From Erwinia aphidicola (GTDB taxonomy: Bacteria; Pseudomonadota; Gammaproteobacteria; Enterobacterales; Enterobacteriaceae): 64,000 bases of DNA. Shown here piece after piece: positions 17,844 through 26,875 of the stretch. The translations under genes and the position numbers were made by a program. The notes below the pieces were generated by a model that ran no database searches, had not been told where the DNA came from, and saw only the letters and a program-made list of their open reading frames with translations. Positions within the stretch are counted from its first letter, which is position 1. Each line of letters opens with the position of its first letter. The DNA is taken from NCBI RefSeq assembly GCF_024169515.1, contig NZ_JAMKCQ010000001.1, forward strand, positions 310,001-374,000. Direction: 5' to 3'.

Positions 17844-18833
17844 ATGGTTTATCAAGCAGATGCCCAGCGTTATGAGAAAATGACCTACCACCGCTGCGGG
17901 CGCAGCGGCCTGAAACTCCCGGCAATTTCACTGGGTTTATGGCACAACTTTGGCGACAGCACACGCGTGGATAACAGTCGTGACCTGCTGCGCCATGCTT
18001 TTGATAACGGTATCACCCATTTTGATCTGGCCAATAATTACGGTCCGCCTCCCGGCTCGGCCGAGGAGAATTTTGGCCGGATTCTGCGCGAAGATTTTCG
18101 CCCGTATCGCGATGAGCTGGTGATCTCCAGCAAGGCGGGTTACACCATGTGGCCAGGACCTTATGGCGACTGGGGTTCGCGCAAATACCTGATTTCCAGC
18201 CTGGATCAGAGCCTGCAACGCATGGGGATGGAGTATGTGGATATCTTCTACCATCACCGCCCGGATCCGGAAACGCCGCTGGAAGAGACCATGGCAGCGC
18301 TTGACCATCTGGTGCGCCAGGGCAAAGCGCTGTACGTGGCGCTTTCCAACTACCCGGCAGAGCTGGCCGCGCAGGCGATTGCTATCTTGCAGGATCTCGG
18401 CACGCCGTGCCTGATCCACCAGCCGAAATATTCGATGTTTGAGCGCGCACCGGAAGGTGGCTTGCTGGATGTGCTGGCGCAGAAGGGTGTGGGCAGCATT
18501 GCCTTCTCCCCGCTGGCCGGTGGTGTGCTGACCGACCGCTATCTCAACGGCATCCCGGAAGATTCCCGTGCAGCCAGCGGCAGCCGTTTCCTCAGCAGCG
18601 ATCAGCTGACGCCGGAGAAAATGGAGAAGGTTCAGCGCCTGAATGCGCTGGCGCAGCAGCGCGGGCAAAAGCTGTCGCAGATGGCGCTGGCGTGGGTTTT
18701 ACGCGGCGGCCACGTCACCTCGGTGCTGATTGGCGCCAGTAAAACTGCGCAGATTGATGATGCGGTGCAGATGCTCAACAAGCGTGATTTCAGCGCAGAT
18801 GAGTTAGCCCGTATAGAGTCAATTCTGGCTTAA
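17844..18833 (+). CDS. yghZ: L-glyceraldehyde 3-phosphate reductase / aldo-keto reductase (YghZ-like)
   Basis: A 329-residue NADPH-dependent aldo-keto reductase of the AKR14 (YghZ/Gpr) group, which reduces L-glyceraldehyde 3-phosphate and methylglyoxal. Seen: TYHRCGRSGLKLPAISLGLW at the N-terminus, catalytic Tyr in FDLANNYGPPPGSAEENFG, Lys in VISSKAGY, and the GASKTAQIDDAV cofactor segment near the C-terminus. Divergent from ipdC across a 207-base promoter region. It may handle reactive aldehydes, possibly including those made near ipdC, but that link is only positional. Confidence 0.88.
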   Translation: MVYQADAQRYEKMTYHRCGRSGLKLPAISLGLWHNFGDSTRVDNSRDLLRHAFDNGITHFDLANNYGPPPGSAEENFGRILREDFRPYRDELVISSKAGYTMWPGPYGDWGSRKYLISSLDQSLQRMGMEYVDIFYHHRPDPETPLEETMAALDHLVRQGKALYVALSNYPAELAAQAIAILQDLGTPCLIHQPKYSMFERAPEGGLLDVLAQKGVGSIAFSPLAGGVLTDRYLNGIPEDSRAASGSRFLSSDQLTPEKMEKVQRLNALAQQRGQKLSQMALAWVLRGGHVTSVLIGASKTAQIDDAVQMLNKRDFSADELARIESILA

Positions 18834-18844
18834 TCCCGCCATGC

Positions 18845-18871
18845 GGGCCGACCGGAAGAGAGGGTCGGCCC
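18845..18871. repeat. REP-like palindrome copy
   Basis: GGGCCGACC (18845-18853) and GGTCGGCCC (18863-18871) around a purine loop GGAAGAGAG. It follows the reductase gene and could end its transcript, but no T tract follows. Confidence 0.6.
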
Positions 18872-19019
18872 CAACGAGAATTGCCCCTTTCCCCCCTGCA
18901 GAAAAATCCCAATTCGCCGTTTTTGCGCGTTTATCAGAATTCACCAGGCGTTAAGCCAGCAATCTCGTTATATTGTGCTGCTACAGCGGAGAAGGCAGAC
19001 CGCTGATAAAGGAGATAAT

Positions 19020-19373
19020 ATGAAACGCTTATTGCTTGTTGCCACTTTATTGGCAAGTTTGTCCCCGTTGGCGGTACACACAGCTTATGCCGACAGCGCA
19101 CGTATTACTTTAGCCCCGGGAGTGACGCTGCATTTGGGCGACCGCGACGATCGCGGACGCTACTGGGACGGCGGCCGCTGGCGCGACAACCACTGGTGGC
19201 GTAATAATTATCGCTACAATGAAGGGCGCTGGTGGCGACACGAGCAGTGGCGACGCCATGAAGCAGAGCGCCGACATCATGAAAGGGAAAGGGAGCGCCG
19301 CTGGCGCGACCACGAGCGCCATCGTGAATGGCGTCACGACCACGGTCGCCATCACGGCCACGACCGTTGGTAA
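19020..19373 (+). CDS. ypeC: YpeC-like DUF2502 periplasmic protein
   Basis: A 117-residue protein with a cleavable signal peptide (residues 1-25, ending AYADS). The early mature part carries the family pattern LGDRDDRGRYWDGGRWRD; after that come Arg/His/Trp/Glu-rich repeats ending in HGRHHGHDRW. E. coli ypeC also neighbours mntH. The composition suggests metal or anionic-surface binding, but no function is established. AAAGGAG lies 5 bases upstream of the ATG. The C-terminal half is longer and more repetitive than in E. coli (108 residues). Confidence 0.85.
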   Translation: MKRLLLVATLLASLSPLAVHTAYADSARITLAPGVTLHLGDRDDRGRYWDGGRWRDNHWWRNNYRYNEGRWWRHEQWRRHEAERRHHERERERRWRDHERHREWRHDHGRHHGHDRW

Positions 19374-19383
19374 CCATCCTGGC

Positions 19384-19403
19384 GGGTCAGGCATGCCTGA
19401 CCC
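19384..19403. repeat. Perfect 20-bp palindrome (REP-like)
   Basis: GGGTCAGGCATGCCTGACCC, then CTACG. The core GGCATGCCTG and the trailing CCCTACG recur at 55150-55174. It lies just after ypeC and may act as a transcript end. Confidence 0.55.
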
Positions 19404-19460
19404 CTACGAAAAACATCCATTTGAATGCTGCGGCATAGGCCGCATGCATAACGTTAAGCG

Positions 19461-19488
19461 TAGGGGCGGCGGCATGCCCCGCCCGGTT
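19461..19488. repeat. GC-rich inverted repeat with T tract
   Basis: CGTAGGGGCGGCGGCATGCCCCGCCCGG followed by TTTTTT at the convergent end of ypeC and mntH. GGGCGG and CCGCCC pair around a GGCATGCC core. It may serve as a + strand terminator for ypeC. Confidence 0.5.
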
Positions 19489-19490
19489 TT

Positions 19491-20732
19491 TTACAAATTC
19501 ATTCCCATCGATACCAGCAGATACCCATTCAGCACCACCACAACCGCGACGATCAGGCGGCCAACGTTCTGCATCAGGCGCGAGTTCACCATATCCCCCA
19601 TCAGCTCACGGTTGCCGGTAAAGACCAGCAGAGGCACCAGCGCCAGCGCAATACCGAAGCTGAGCAGTACCTGGCTCATCACCAGTATCCGCGTGGGTTC
19701 CCAGCCTGCCATAATCACAATAAAGGAGGGCAGCATGGTGATCACGCGTCGCACCAGCAGCGGAATATGGAAGTGGATAAAGCCCTGCATCACCACCTGC
19801 CCGGCCATGGTGCCGACCACGGTAGAGGACAATCCTGCTGCCAGCAGGCTAAGGCCAAACACCAGCGCGGCGGCTTTACCTAACAGCGGGTCCAGCGTCA
19901 GATACGCCTGGTCGAGATCGGCAATCCCGCTGTGGCCGCTAAAGTGGAATGCGGCAGCCGCCGTGGCCATCATCGCCAGATTCACAAAGCCGGCGATAGT
20001 CATGGCAATCGCCACATCCAGCTTGGTTGAAGAGTAGCGCTGCTCCCGTGTACCGCCATCGCTGCTGTTCTGCGTCAGCGAGGAGTGCAGGTAGATGACG
20101 TGCGGCATAATGGTCGCGCCAAGCACCCCCGCCGCCAGCAGCACGGCATCTGCGGTTGGCAGTGATGGCACCGCCATACCCTGCAGCAGGTCGACCACCT
20201 TCGGCTGCGAGAAAAACAGCTCAATCACATAGGCCGCCGCGACAAACAGCAGCAGGCCACCGATCACCAACTCCAGCGGCTTTGAACCACGGCTTTGCAG
20301 CATCAGGATCAGAAACGTTGCCACACCGGTGAGCATCGCCCCCTGCAACAGGCTGACGCCAAACACCAGCTTGAAGCCTATCGCCGCGCCGATAAACTCG
20401 GCAAGGTCGGTTGCCATGGCGATAATTTCCGCCTGCACCCAGTAAAACCACACCGCCGGGCGCGGAAAACGATCGCGGATATGCTCGGCCAGATTTTTGC
20501 CGGTAGCGATACCCAGCTTGGCAGACATCAGCTGGATCACCATCGCCATGATGTTGGCCCAGACAACGACCCACAGCAGGGTGTAACCGTAAGAAGCACC
20601 TGCCTGGATATTGGTGGCGAAGTTGCCGGGGTCGATATAGCCAATCGCCGCAATAAAGGCTGGCCCCATCAAGGCAAATTTGATTTTACGACTACTGCGG
20701 ACGTTCTGCTCCGCAGTGCGGCTTTCCGACAT
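19491..20732 (-). CDS. mntH: Proton-coupled Mn(II)/Fe(II) transporter MntH (NRAMP)
   Basis: A 413-residue inner-membrane NRAMP transporter with 11 predicted helices. Both metal-site motifs are intact: DPGN in helix 1 (D34, [15 protein letters not shown]) and MPH in helix 6 ([14 protein letters not shown]). The start at 20732 was chosen because GGGGT sits 8 bases upstream and the product then matches E. coli MntH in length (412). Upstream are a Fur box and two MntR-type palindromes, so Mn- and Fe-dependent repression is likely. Confidence 0.95.
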   Translation of the reverse strand: MSESRTAEQNVRSSRKIKFALMGPAFIAAIGYIDPGNFATNIQAGASYGYTLLWVVVWANIMAMVIQLMSAKLGIATGKNLAEHIRDRFPRPAVWFYWVQAEIIAMATDLAEFIGAAIGFKLVFGVSLLQGAMLTGVATFLILMLQSRGSKPLELVIGGLLLFVAAAYVIELFFSQPKVVDLLQGMAVPSLPTADAVLLAAGVLGATIMPHVIYLHSSLTQNSSDGGTREQRYSSTKLDVAIAMTIAGFVNLAMMATAAAAFHFSGHSGIADLDQAYLTLDPLLGKAAALVFGLSLLAAGLSSTVVGTMAGQVVMQGFIHFHIPLLVRRVITMLPSFIVIMAGWEPTRILVMSQVLLSFGIALALVPLLVFTGNRELMGDMVNSRLMQNVGRLIVAVVVVLNGYLLVSMGMNL

Positions 20733-20777
20733 AGCTGTTACCCCTGCTGCTAAACACCTGACAATTATCATGCCTTT

Positions 20778-20798
20778 AAGTGATAATGATTATCAAGT
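20778..20798. promoter_or_regulatory. Fur box upstream of mntH
   Basis: TGATAATGATTATCA at 20781-20795 is a near-perfect palindrome matching the core of the Fur consensus (GATAATGATAATCATTATC). It lies 46-66 bases from the mntH start. Confidence 0.75.
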
Positions 20799-20828
20799 GC
20801 ATTTAAAATGGTTATCTTTATCGCTGTG

Positions 20829-20861
20829 ATAGCCAGCGCTATGAGTTATAGCAATGGCTAT
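20829..20861. promoter_or_regulatory. Two tandem MntR-type boxes
   Basis: ATAGC-CAGC-GCTAT (20829-20842) and ATAGC-AATG-GCTAT (20848-20861). Both keep the ATAGC-N4-GCTAT core of the E. coli mntH MntR box. Starts are 19 bases apart, about two helical turns. They lie 97-130 bases upstream of mntH, upstream of the Fur box. Confidence 0.65.
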
Positions 20862-21171
20862 ACTTTTAGATAAAGTACGGCAACGCCAAAAAATGAGCAA
20901 CCTTTTTCACTGTAGGGTATCTGGCATTCACTTACCACTTGTGCGGTGATTTTTTCATCGCAATTCAGCCAGGATTGTTTTAATAAAGAGGTCGGTAAGC
21001 GCAACTTTACGCGTAAGCTGTTAAAAAAGAGTGAAAACCTGTGACGCCTCAAGCTTTTCTGTAATCTGCTGCAATAGGGAATTGTTATATTGAGGCATAG
21101 ATCTCGTTTTTCCGGTTCCTGTTACATAGAATGTGCAACGAAATATAACAGCCCTCAAATTTGGAGCAAAT

Positions 21172-22356
21172 ATGTCCCGCATTCTTCACTTTGCTTTGGC
21201 ACTGGTGGTGGTGACTCTGCTGGCCTTGTTAGTCAGCCGTGACCGTAAAAACATCCGTGTCCGCTTTGTCATACAGCTATTGGTGATTGAAGTCGCCCTC
21301 GCCTGGTTCTTCCTGAACTCGGAAGTGGGTCTCGGCTTCGTCCAGGGGTTCTCAAATCTGTTCGAAAAATTACTGAAGTACGCGGCGGAAGGGACCAACT
21401 TCGTCTTTGGTAATATGAGCGATAAAGGTCTGGCCTTCTTCTGGCTTAATGTGCTGTGCCCTATCGTCTTTATCTCTGCGCTGATCGGCATCCTGCAGCA
21501 CTTCCGCATTTTGCCCATCGTCATCCGTGCCATCGGTACCGTGCTGTCAAAAATCAACGGTATGGGCAAACTGGAGTCTTTCAACGCCGTCAGTTCTCTG
21601 ATTTTGGGACAGTCAGAAAACTTTATTGCGTATAAAGATATCCTTGGAAAAATGTCCGAACGCCGCATGTACACCATGGCAGCGACCGCGATGTCGACCG
21701 TTTCAATGTCGATTGTCGGCGCCTACATGACCATGCTGCAGCCAAAGTATGTGGTCGCCGCGCTGGTACTCAACATGTTCAGCACCTTTATCGTGCTGTC
21801 ATTGATCAACCCGTACCGCGTTGATAGCGAAGAAGACCTCAAGCTGGGGAATACCCATCAGGGACAGAGCTTCTTCGAGATGCTGGGCGAATATATCCTC
21901 GCCGGTTTCAAAGTGGCAGTGATCGTGGCAGCGATGCTGATTGGCTTTATCGCCCTGATCTCCGGGATTAACGCGCTGTTCGACTTTATTTTCGGTATCA
22001 GCTTCCAGGGCATTCTTGGCTATGTCTTCTTCCCGTTCGCGTGGGTGATGGGCGTGCCGGCTCATGAAGCGCTGCAGGTCGGCAGCATCATGGCGACCAA
22101 ACTGGTATCAAACGAGTTTGTGGCAATGATGGATCTGCAAAAAATCGCCGGTACGCTGTCACCGCGTGGTGAAGGCATCCTGTCGGTGTTCCTGGTATCG
22201 TTTGCTAACTTCTCCTCGATCGGTATCGTGGCGGGTGCCATCAAAGGCCTGCATGAAGAGCAGGGCAACGTAGTTTCCCGCTTTGGCCTGAAGCTGCTGT
22301 ACGGCTCAACGCTGGTCAGCGTGCTGTCGGCCTCGATTACGGGTCTGGTGCTGTAA
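21172..22356 (+). CDS. nupC: Nucleoside:H+ symporter NupC
   Basis: A 394-residue concentrative nucleoside transporter (CNT family), very close to E. coli NupC (400), which takes up pyrimidine nucleosides and adenosine. Family signatures: [15 protein letters not shown] (nucleoside site), [39 protein letters not shown] and [11 protein letters not shown] short deletion relative to E. coli falls near residue 285 (loop before [10 protein letters not shown]). TTGGAG lies upstream of the ATG. Divergent from mntH. The 400-base gap holds the metal-responsive boxes, and CRP/CytR control is expected from E. coli but was not confirmed. Confidence 0.94.
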   Translation: MSRILHFALALVVVTLLALLVSRDRKNIRVRFVIQLLVIEVALAWFFLNSEVGLGFVQGFSNLFEKLLKYAAEGTNFVFGNMSDKGLAFFWLNVLCPIVFISALIGILQHFRILPIVIRAIGTVLSKINGMGKLESFNAVSSLILGQSENFIAYKDILGKMSERRMYTMAATAMSTVSMSIVGAYMTMLQPKYVVAALVLNMFSTFIVLSLINPYRVDSEEDLKLGNTHQGQSFFEMLGEYILAGFKVAVIVAAMLIGFIALISGINALFDFIFGISFQGILGYVFFPFAWVMGVPAHEALQVGSIMATKLVSNEFVAMMDLQKIAGTLSPRGEGILSVFLVSFANFSSIGIVAGAIKGLHEEQGNVVSRFGLKLLYGSTLVSVLSASITGLVL

Positions 22357-22365
22357 TAGGTTTGC

Positions 22366-22391
22366 GGGCTGACCGAAAAAAAGGTCAGCCC
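22366..22391. repeat. REP-like palindrome copy / possible terminator of nupC
   Basis: GGGCTGACC (22366-22374), loop GAAAAAAA, GGTCAGCCC (22383-22391): perfect 9-bp arms, 9 bases after the nupC stop. Same design as the copies at 18845 and 34343, with compensating stem changes. No T tail follows on either strand. Confidence 0.65.
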
Positions 22392-22412
22392 TGTGCCAAA
22401 TCCCCCTTCGAT

Positions 22413-23717
22413 TCACAACGGTACCGCCAGGTGCTCGCGCAGCGTTTTCCCCTGATACTCCTTTCTAAAGGCCCCGCGCCGCTGTAACTCCGGCACCACG
22501 TAATCGGCAAAATCATTCAGTGACGCAGGCATATCGGCCGGCATCAGCACAAATCCATCGCAGGCCCTCTCCTCTACCCAGCGAATCATCTCGTCAGCTA
22601 TCGAGCGTGGTGTGCCCACCAGCAGCGGGAATGAGGCACTGGCGGCATAGGTTTTCGCCACCTGCGCCAGCGTCTTCCCTTCCTGCCGCGCCTGCCTGAT
22701 CACATATTCAAAGCGCCCTTTGCTGCCGCTGATCTGCGCAAAGATATCCGGGAACAGCTCATCAGGGTCATGCTGTGACAGATCGTAATTCATGCTGGCC
22801 GACATAAAGCTCAGGCCCGCCAGCGGGTTAACCAGTTCGTCCAGCTCACGGCGTTTCTCTTCAGCCGCCCGCTGCGTGGCGGCCACCACTGGCATAATTC
22901 CCGGCAGCACTTTGCAGGCGGCGGGCGGGCGACCGTGCAGGGCCATCTGCTGTTTGAACTGCTGATAGAACAGCTGCGCGCGTGCCAGCTCGGGCTGCAC
23001 GGTGAAGATCACCTCCGCCAGCCGGGTCGCCACCTGCTGGAAATCCGCCGAGACGCCCGCAAGGATCTGCACCGGCCTGCCCTGCGGCGGCTGGCTGACC
23101 GTCAGCGGACCTTTGATTTGAAAATGTTTGCCGTGGAAATGGCTGTAGCTGACCTTGCTGGCATCGACATACACGCCGCTGGCTTTATCAGCCACGCGCG
23201 CGCCGGGTTGCCAGCTCGCCATCAGCAGCTGCACCGCGTCGATAAACTCGGCCGCGCGCTGATAGCGTTCGCCGTGCGGGGGCAGCTGCTGACGGCTGAA
23301 GTTGTGCGCTTCGCCGTCGTTAGTCGACGTCACCGCATTCCAGGCGGCGCGCCCGTGGCTGAAGTGATCCAGGGTCGCCAGCGTGCGCGCCGCGTGAAAC
23401 GGTTCGCCATAGGTAGTCGACAGCGTACCCCCCAGCCCGATGCGGCGGGTGAACAGGCTGAGCGCGGTCAGCAGCGCCATCGGTTCCGGGCGCGCATAGC
23501 CGGGACGATACTGCACGGTAGTGGCGATGTCCGCACCGTAGATATCATCGATCGACAGCTTATCGGCAATAAAGGCGAAGTCGAATTTTGCTGCCTCGGC
23601 CTTCTGCACCAGCTTCAGCCAGGTTTCCAGCTGCATCGGGTCCGGGTTTTCGGCGTCAGGATGGCGCCAGCCGCCCGCATGCAGCCCGGTGTCGCTCAGG
23701 TAGAGTGCCAGGTGCAT
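22413..23717 (-). CDS. FMN-dependent monooxygenase (NtaA/SnaA/DszA family)
   Basis: A 434-residue luciferase-like TIM-barrel monooxygenase of the NtaA/DszA/SnaA branch, using FMNH2 supplied by a separate reductase. Seen: FDFAFIADKLS, GLGGTLSTTYGEPFHAARTLATLDHFSHGRAAWNAVTS (the FMN-binding region), ERYQRAAEF, and QILAGVSADFQ. The branch oxidises organosulfur and amine compounds. Its ATG is 2 bases past the stop of the upstream sulfonate-type binding-protein gene, so the two are co-transcribed and divergent from the LysR gene. No flavin reductase gene is nearby. Confidence 0.85.
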   Translation of the reverse strand: MHLALYLSDTGLHAGGWRHPDAENPDPMQLETWLKLVQKAEAAKFDFAFIADKLSIDDIYGADIATTVQYRPGYARPEPMALLTALSLFTRRIGLGGTLSTTYGEPFHAARTLATLDHFSHGRAAWNAVTSTNDGEAHNFSRQQLPPHGERYQRAAEFIDAVQLLMASWQPGARVADKASGVYVDASKVSYSHFHGKHFQIKGPLTVSQPPQGRPVQILAGVSADFQQVATRLAEVIFTVQPELARAQLFYQQFKQQMALHGRPPAACKVLPGIMPVVAATQRAAEEKRRELDELVNPLAGLSFMSASMNYDLSQHDPDELFPDIFAQISGSKGRFEYVIRQARQEGKTLAQVAKTYAASASFPLLVGTPRSIADEMIRWVEERACDGFVLMPADMPASLNDFADYVVPELQRRGAFRKEYQGKTLREHLAVPL

Positions 23718-23719
23718 AA

Positions 23720-24637
23720 CTATTTCCCCGCCGATAAGGAGAGATCGATAAACGATTCGGCCTTGAGCGGTTTCGGGATCAGGCCATTTTTCGCGTAGAA
23801 ATCAGCGGTATTTTGCTGGATAGCCAGCACCTGCGCCTTATCGCTGACCACCGTATTGATCTCACGCTTCACCTTTTGCAGCGCGACGTCCTGCGGGATG
23901 CGCAGCAGCTTAGCAATTGACGCGGCGTACTCCTGCGGATGCTGCGCCCCCCAGGCCCGTGCGCGCGTCAGCCGCTGGCTGAAGTCCGACAGCTCGCTGC
24001 GCCTGGCGGCAATCGCGCTGTTGCTGGCGACCAGGTAGTTGAGCGCCGGGTAATCTTTGCCGTCAGCAATAATCTGCGCGCCGGACTGCTGGGTGGCGAA
24101 CGAGACGTAAGGCTCCCAGGTGGAAACCGCATCCACCCCGCCCTGATCCAGCACCAGCGTGGCCTCTGCCGGGGTCGTGAACACAAAATTGACCGCTTTA
24201 ACCGCGACACCAGCGCGTTCCAGCACCTGCAGCGCCAGATTATGGCCCGACGAACCTTTGACGGTGGCAATGCGCTTGCCCGCCAGCTGCTGTGGCGTGG
24301 TGATAGCACTGCCCTTTTTGACGATAATCGCGTTACCCGCATACTGAGTGGCAAGAATGCCTTTGGCATCCAGGCCGGCGGCCACGGCAAAAGTGAGCGG
24401 TGCATCGCCGACCGAACCGGCATCAATCGAGCCGGCGCGCATCGCTTCCAGCAGCGGAGCGGCATTGGCAAATTCGTGCCAGTCGAGCGTATACGGCAGA
24501 TTGTTCAGCTCGCCAGCGGCTTCAAGGATGGCACGGGCATTGCCGCGCTGATCGCCAACCGACAGCGTGGCGGCAAAGCTGGTGGAGCTGACGGCGGCCA
24601 GCAGCAGGGAAACAGGAAGCAGATAGCGTGATTTCAT
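23720..24637 (-). CDS. ABC substrate-binding protein, SsuA/TauA (sulfonate) type
   Basis: A 305-residue periplasmic binding protein with signal peptide (KSRYLLPVSLLLAAVSSTSFA). The mature chain has the two-lobed SsuA-like pattern: SVGDQRGN at the first strand, GSIDAGSVGDAPLTFAVAAG, KGSAITTPQQLAGKRIATVKGSSGHNLALQVL and DAVSTWEPYVSFA. These proteins bind alkanesulfonates, taurine or similar anions. No permease or ATPase gene is nearby. First gene of the leftward unit with the NtaA-like monooxygenase. The start at 24637 begins the signal peptide; the ribosome site (GAGA) is weak. Confidence 0.85.
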   Translation of the reverse strand: MKSRYLLPVSLLLAAVSSTSFAATLSVGDQRGNARAILEAAGELNNLPYTLDWHEFANAAPLLEAMRAGSIDAGSVGDAPLTFAVAAGLDAKGILATQYAGNAIIVKKGSAITTPQQLAGKRIATVKGSSGHNLALQVLERAGVAVKAVNFVFTTPAEATLVLDQGGVDAVSTWEPYVSFATQQSGAQIIADGKDYPALNYLVASNSAIAARRSELSDFSQRLTRARAWGAQHPQEYAASIAKLLRIPQDVALQKVKREINTVVSDKAQVLAIQQNTADFYAKNGLIPKPLKAESFIDLSLSAGK

Positions 24638-24713
24638 CGGGTGTCTCAGCAAGTGGAAAAAACTGAGACTAGCACCGCGCTGTTTATAATCTGAACGCAT
24701 TTTATCGGCAATA

Positions 24714-24734
24714 AATATGCATAATGAGCATATT
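24714..24734. promoter_or_regulatory. LysR-type operator between divergent sulfur units
   Basis: AATATGC-ATAATGA-GCATATT, perfect 7-bp arms in a 21-bp site, between the SBP gene and the LysR gene. It contains the T-N11-A pattern of LysR-type operators and is well placed to control both directions. Confidence 0.55.
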
Positions 24735-24786
24735 AAATTCCATAACGAGCCATTATGCTGACGTTTTTTACTGCTGGAAAACTGCG

Positions 24787-25686
24787 ATGAAACTGGAAGA
24801 TCTTCACGCCTTTGTCACCCTTGTGCAGCTGCAGTCCACGCAGCAGACCGCCAGCCGACTCGGGCTGACTCAGCCTGCCGTGACGCGACGGGTGCAAAAC
24901 TTTGAGGAGGCGCTGGGCGTGCTGCTGCTGGACCGCCAGACCAAACCGCTGAAACCGACCGCGCTTGGCCTGCTGGTGTATCAGCAGTGCAAGCGCATCG
25001 CCGCTGAAGTAGAGGCCCTGACGCAGCTGGTCTCTGGTGATGCCGCCCCGCAGGGCGTGCTGCGCTTTGGCCTGCCGCACAGTCTGACCGATGATAGCCT
25101 GCTTCCGGTGCTGGCCGCCGTACAGCAGCGCTACCCCGATTTACAGCCACGCCTGAGCAGCGGCTGGGGTAATCAGCTACTGCAGCAGCTGGATCAGGCC
25201 CAGCTGGATGCCGCCCTGCTGCTGTTCCCGGCGGGGAAAATCTTTGACGGTGGATTGCAGGCGCGCGGTCTGGGTGCCGTGCCGCTGGTGGTGGTGGCCG
25301 CCGATGACGGACAGCCGCTGCCGCGCACGCTGGCACAGTGCTATGCCCGGGGCTGGATCCTCAATCCGGACGGCTGCGGTTTTCGTGCCGCAATTGCCCG
25401 CGCGCTGGCGGACCAGGGGTTGCCGCTTCAGCTGAATATGGAAGTTCAGGGCACCGCGTTGCAGCTGGGGTTAATTGCCGGGGGCAGCGGGCTGGGCATT
25501 TTACCGCGCATGCTGCTGCCGCGTGCCGCAAAGCAGCTGCGGGTGCGGGAAGTCCCGCTGCAGGACTTCAGCCCGCAAAGCGAGCTGTGGCTGGTGCATC
25601 CGGCGCTCCCGGCCAGCCATCAGGCCGCCGTCAATCTGTTCGCCACGACGCTGGCAGGTGGATTTGGTCTCAGCGAGCATTGCTGA
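24787..25686 (+). CDS. LysR-family regulator of the sulfur island
   Basis: A 299-residue LysR-type regulator. The N-terminal helix-turn-helix is at about residues 15-60 (TASRLGLTQPAVTRRVQNFEEALG), followed by a linker and an effector domain (VLRFGLPHSL, LDAALLLFPAGK, GLIAGGSGLGILPRM). The start was set at 24787 to give the conserved KLEDLHAF N-terminus. It is divergent from the binding-protein/monooxygenase pair and 106 bases upstream of the SsuD-like gene on the same strand. It is the likely local regulator, possibly with sulfate starvation (CysB/Cbl) input. Confidence 0.87.
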   Translation: MKLEDLHAFVTLVQLQSTQQTASRLGLTQPAVTRRVQNFEEALGVLLLDRQTKPLKPTALGLLVYQQCKRIAAEVEALTQLVSGDAAPQGVLRFGLPHSLTDDSLLPVLAAVQQRYPDLQPRLSSGWGNQLLQQLDQAQLDAALLLFPAGKIFDGGLQARGLGAVPLVVVAADDGQPLPRTLAQCYARGWILNPDGCGFRAAIARALADQGLPLQLNMEVQGTALQLGLIAGGSGLGILPRMLLPRAAKQLRVREVPLQDFSPQSELWLVHPALPASHQAAVNLFATTLAGGFGLSEHC

Positions 25687-25792
25687 TTTTTATATTAACA
25701 ACGAAGAATTATGAATTTCACACATAGTGTTTTCGGCTTTAGGGTTGGCTCTCACCCCGCCAGTGCGCGGCGTTCACCACGGAGAGCACAGC

Positions 25793-26875
25793 ATGAGCAT
25801 TCAGTTCCTCGGTATGATTGGCCACCGCCTGGCCTCGGAAACCATTAGCGCCAGCGGCCCGGTGTTTAACAAACAGTATATTGCCGACTTCGCCCGCGCC
25901 CACGAGGACGCGGGGTTCGACCGCATTCTGATCGGCTACTGGTCCGATCAACCCGACGGTTTTCTGGTCACCGCCCATGCGGCGGCCAATACCTCAACGC
26001 TGAAGTTTTTACTGGCGCATCGCCCCGGCTTCGTCTCGCCAACGCTGGCGGCGCGCAAGCTGGCAACGCTTGACCAGTTAACCGACGGCCGCCTGGCGGT
26101 GCATATCATCAGCGGCGGCAGCGATGCCGAGCAGCGCCGCGACGGTGACTATCTGAATAAAACCCAGCGCTATGCGCGCACCGACGACTTCCTCAGCGTG
26201 CTGAACAGCAGCCTGACCTCCGCGCAGCCTTACGATCATCAGGGCGAGTATTATCAGGCGGAGCAGGCATTTTCGGCGGTAAAGCCCGTGCAGGGTAAGC
26301 TGCCGATCTATTTTGGCGGTTCCTCCGACGAAGCGATCGGCGTGGCGGCTCGTCACGCCGATGTGTTTGCGCTGTGGGGAGAACCGCTGAAAGGCGCGGC
26401 GGAAACCGTGCGCACCGTGCGCGCCGCAGCCGCCCGCCACGGGCGTGAGATCGGTTTTAATATCTCCTTCCGCCCGATTATTGCCGCCACGGAAAAAGAA
26501 GCCTGGGAGAAAGCGGAATATATCCGCGAAGAGGCGCGCAAAAGGCTGCATGAGAGCGGCCACAATTTTGGCTCCACCAAGCCGCAAAGCGTGGGGGCGC
26601 AGCGCCTGATGGCCGCCGCCAGTGAAGGTGAGCGTCTCGACAGCGTGCTGTGGACCGGCATCGCACAGCTGGTCGGCGGCGGCTATAACTCCACCTCCCT
26701 GGTCGGCACGCCGGATCAGGTGTCTGATGCGCTACTCAAATATTACGATCTCGGCATTGAGAGCGTGCTGATACGCGGCTTCGACCCGCTCAATGATGCG
26801 CTGGAGTATGGCCGCGAGCTGATCCCCCTGACGCGGGAAAAAGTGGCGGCTCGCCGCGTGGCAAGGAGCGCCTGA
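25793..26875 (+). CDS. SsuD-like alkanesulfonate monooxygenase (FMNH2-dependent)
   Basis: A 360-residue luciferase-like monooxygenase of the SsuD/MsuD group, which splits R-CH2-SO3(-) to aldehyde and sulfite with FMNH2 and O2. Seen: RILIGYWSDQPDGFLVTAHAAA, LKFLLAHRPGFVSPTLAARKLATLDQLTDGR (substrate/FMN region), GDYLNKTQRYARTDDFL and LPIYFGGSSDEAIGVAARHAD. The resemblance to E. coli SsuD is moderate, so the substrate is open. CGGAG lies 9 bases before the ATG at 25793. Its stop overlaps the next start by one base (TGATG). Confidence 0.87.
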   Translation: MSIQFLGMIGHRLASETISASGPVFNKQYIADFARAHEDAGFDRILIGYWSDQPDGFLVTAHAAANTSTLKFLLAHRPGFVSPTLAARKLATLDQLTDGRLAVHIISGGSDAEQRRDGDYLNKTQRYARTDDFLSVLNSSLTSAQPYDHQGEYYQAEQAFSAVKPVQGKLPIYFGGSSDEAIGVAARHADVFALWGEPLKGAAETVRTVRAAAARHGREIGFNISFRPIIAATEKEAWEKAEYIREEARKRLHESGHNFGSTKPQSVGAQRLMAAASEGERLDSVLWTGIAQLVGGGYNSTSLVGTPDQVSDALLKYYDLGIESVLIRGFDPLNDALEYGRELIPLTREKVAARRVARSA

